This document shows, piece by piece, positions 5,706-6,670 of a DNA stretch of 6,670 nt. Location of the stretch: the NCBI GenBank assembly GCA_905199285.1, contig CAJKFZ010000144.1:1-6670 (forward strand). Direction: 5' to 3'. Position 1 is the stretch's first letter, and each line of letters starts with the position of its first letter. The translations under genes were made by a program, and so were the position numbers. Under the pieces are notes generated by a model that was not told the DNA's origin, ran no database searches, and worked only from the letters and a program-made list of their open reading frames with translations. Source of the DNA: an uncultured Ruminococcus sp. GTDB taxonomy: Bacteria > Bacillota > Clostridia > Oscillospirales > Ruminococcaceae.

Positions 5706-6522
5706 TTGCATTTTCCTCCGTTTCGCTGAGAATTTCGGTTATTGTTTCGGCAATGATTTCTCCTGATGTTATAGGAGCAGTTTTACCCGGAAGTCCAAGC
5801 GCCCATATAACTTTCATACCAAGCTCGATCGCCGCTGCAAAATCAATACCTCCCGGTTTTGAGGCAAGATCAATAAACAGAGTTTTTTTGTCGAACTTGC
5901 AGAGCAGTTCTCTGTTGAATATCATATCAGGAACGGTATTGAAAACTATATCATAATCGCTTTGTATACATTTTGTACATATAGACTTAACTCCATGTAT
6001 GCGGGCATTTGCAGTACCCCTTGCGTTTCTTACGGCAACGGTTATATCTGCTCCGAAACCTTTGAGTATTTCTATAAGAGAAGTTCCTATTCTGCCCATT
6101 CCGGTTATAAGGATCTTAGAGCCGTTAAGCGTTACCGGAAGTTCCTCCAGTGCGATCTGAACTGCGCCCTCTGCTGTCGGAATGGCATTTTTCAGGCTTA
6201 AAGCTTCGTTATCCATGTAATCGAAGATCTTGAAGCCACTGAAAATATTGCGGAGGGTATCGTCAGTTTTTCCGGCGAAAACTATTGCGTCTGGTTTAAG
6301 AAGTTTTTTTATTTTTTCTGGTTCAAGTTCACTGTCAGAGCATGGTGCAGGAATCATTTTGTTTTCGTTAAGAGGCGGCACAGGCAGAACAAGGCAGTCG
6401 AATGTTTCTTCTGATTCGATTTCTTCGTCTGAATTTATATGCTTAACACTGTAAACGGCAGAAAGCTTTTCGGCACAGTATTTATTTCGCATATCACCGC
6501 CGGCAATAAGTATTTTTTTCAT
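5698..6522 (-). CDS. dpaA: Dipicolinate synthase subunit A (NAD(P)-binding)
   Basis: A 274-residue SpoVFA/DpaA protein, the dehydrogenase-like subunit of dipicolinate synthase, acting in the mother cell of sporulating cells. In order it shows an N-terminal IAGGDMR (6-12) of the DpaA N-domain, LPVPP (46-50), NAIPTAEGA (112-120), the Rossmann nucleotide-binding GMGRIG (141-146), FNTVPD (194-199), DLASKPGG (218-225) and LPGKTAP (244-250). The start is ATG 6522, with AGGAG six bases upstream. An in-frame ATG at 6582 would add 20 residues, but these are unlike the family's N-terminus, have no good Shine-Dalgarno, and contain the promoter candidate. The stop overlaps the dpaB start. Presence of dpaAB indicates a spore former that uses the SpoVF route and not the EtfA-type route of some clostridia. 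Well supported. Confidence 0.95.
   Translation of the reverse strand: MKKILIAGGDMRNKYCAEKLSAVYSVKHINSDEEIESEETFDCLVLPVPPLNENKMIPAPCSDSELEPEKIKKLLKPDAIVFAGKTDDTLRNIFSGFKIFDYMDNEALSLKNAIPTAEGAVQIALEELPVTLNGSKILITGMGRIGTSLIEILKGFGADITVAVRNARGTANARIHGVKSICTKCIQSDYDIVFNTVPDMIFNRELLCKFDKKTLFIDLASKPGGIDFAAAIELGMKVIWALGLPGKTAPITSGEIIAETITEILSETEENANG
5715..5719 (-). promoter_or_regulatory. Ribosome binding site of dpaB, inside the end of dpaA
   Basis: GGAGG on the minus strand stands nine bases before ATG 5705 and only three before ATG 5711, so the downstream ATG is the better start. It lies within the last codons of dpaA, as expected for coupled genes. Confidence 0.7.
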
Positions 6523-6528
6523 AGCATT

Positions 6529-6533
6529 CTCCT
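6529..6533 (-). promoter_or_regulatory. Ribosome binding site of dpaA
   Basis: AGGAG, within AAAAGGAGA on the minus strand, is six bases upstream of ATG 6522. It is the only good Shine-Dalgarno near the N-terminus and decides against the longer frame from 6582. Confidence 0.8.
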
Positions 6534-6565
6534 TTTCATACGCTTTCTTAATCAGGCTATGATTC

Positions 6566-6593
6566 ATTATATGTTTTTTCACTTAATTGTGTT
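6566..6593 (-). promoter_or_regulatory. Candidate mother-cell (sigma-K or sigma-E-like) promoter of dpaAB
   Basis: On the minus strand AACA (6590-6593) is followed after 16 bases by CATATAATG (6565-6573). This resembles the sigma-K pattern AC ... CATA-N3-T; CATATAAT is also one base from the sigma-E -10 CATACAAT. The B. subtilis spoVF operon is sigma-K dependent. Transcription would begin near 6558, leaving a ~36-base leader before ATG 6522. A sigma-A reading (TATAAT at 6566-6571) is possible but lacks a -35. Confidence 0.4.
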
Positions 6594-6669
6594 CGCAGAC
6601 AGGAGACAATGCCAACAACTTAAGAAATTCTGTTCCTCGCACTCTTTTCAAAAGGATGTTCATTCTATG
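6583..6669 (-). CDS. Possible 3' end of an upstream minus-strand gene (partial)
   Basis: One minus-strand frame is open from the window edge to a TAA at 6583-6585, giving 28 residues that end in LLALSPVCEHN. I do not recognise the sequence. If real, it is the C-terminus of a gene whose body lies right of the window, 60 bases upstream of dpaA on the same strand, and its last codons would overlap the dpaA promoter candidate. The fragment is too short to separate from a chance open frame, and a + strand frame over the same bases is also open, so this is a weak call. Confidence 0.2.
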   Translation of the reverse strand, partial: HRMNILLKRVRGTEFLKLLALSPVCEHN

Positions 6670-6670
6670 G

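Noticed and set aside
5706..5711. ATG 5711 as the dpaB start
   Set aside because: It is only three bases from GGAGG; ATG 5705 is better spaced. The difference is only two residues, so this is not certain.
6523..6582. A 20-residue N-terminal extension of DpaA from ATG 6582
   Set aside because: No good ribosome binding site, composition unlike the family, and it covers the promoter candidate.
6571..6670. A + strand gene beginning at ATG 6571 and running off the window
   Set aside because: No Shine-Dalgarno precedes it, the frame is short and the product has no recognisable character.
1..6670. CRISPR arrays, tRNA/rRNA genes, insertion sequences, riboswitches, att sites
   Set aside because: I saw no repeated spacers, tRNA cloverleaf, transposase, conserved riboswitch core or direct-repeat junction on either strand.

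Overview
The window looks like chromosomal DNA from an endospore-forming, low-to-moderate G+C Firmicute of the class Clostridia, probably a Ruminococcus/Oscillospiraceae-type gut anaerobe. The reasons are the decarboxylase-holB-ricT gene order known from Firmicutes, a dipicolinate synthase operon (spores), a Gram-positive type LexA box, and strong AGGAGG-type ribosome binding sites. The genus is inferred from the general look of the sequence and was not established by comparison.

Left part (1-605): a regulatory region with one perfect palindromic LexA box (39-50), a second imperfect box (5-16) and a TATAAT -10 element (17-22). It drives two small, partly overlapping genes: a 78-residue helical/coiled-coil protein of unknown function, and a 98-residue protein whose C-terminal half is a sigma-70 region 4-like helix-turn-helix.

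Middle part (618-5047, all + strand): a PLP-dependent Orn/Lys/Arg-type decarboxylase, holB (DNA polymerase III delta'), ricT/yaaT (PSP1 domain), queH (epoxyqueuosine reductase) and a YbaK/EbsC-type Cys-tRNA(Pro) deacylase. The gaps are short or the genes overlap, and I see no terminator inside. All seven + strand genes could therefore be read from the SOS-type promoter, although internal promoters cannot be excluded. In Bacillus subtilis the corresponding neighbourhood has tmk, yaaQ and yaaR between the decarboxylase and holB; these are absent here.

Right part (5058-6670): a strong bidirectional terminator (5058-5094) separates the + strand genes from the converging minus-strand operon dpaA-dpaB, the two subunits of dipicolinate synthase, which makes the spore-core chelator. 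The dpaA start is better placed at 6522 than at the longest-frame position 6582. A mother-cell (sigma-K/sigma-E-like) promoter candidate lies just upstream, with its -10 inside the would-be N-terminal extension. The last ~90 bases hold this promoter and possibly the 3' end of an upstream minus-strand gene.

Most genes are well-known families. The least explained item is the LexA-controlled pair of small genes and its apparent coupling to a replication/RNA-processing/tRNA operon.
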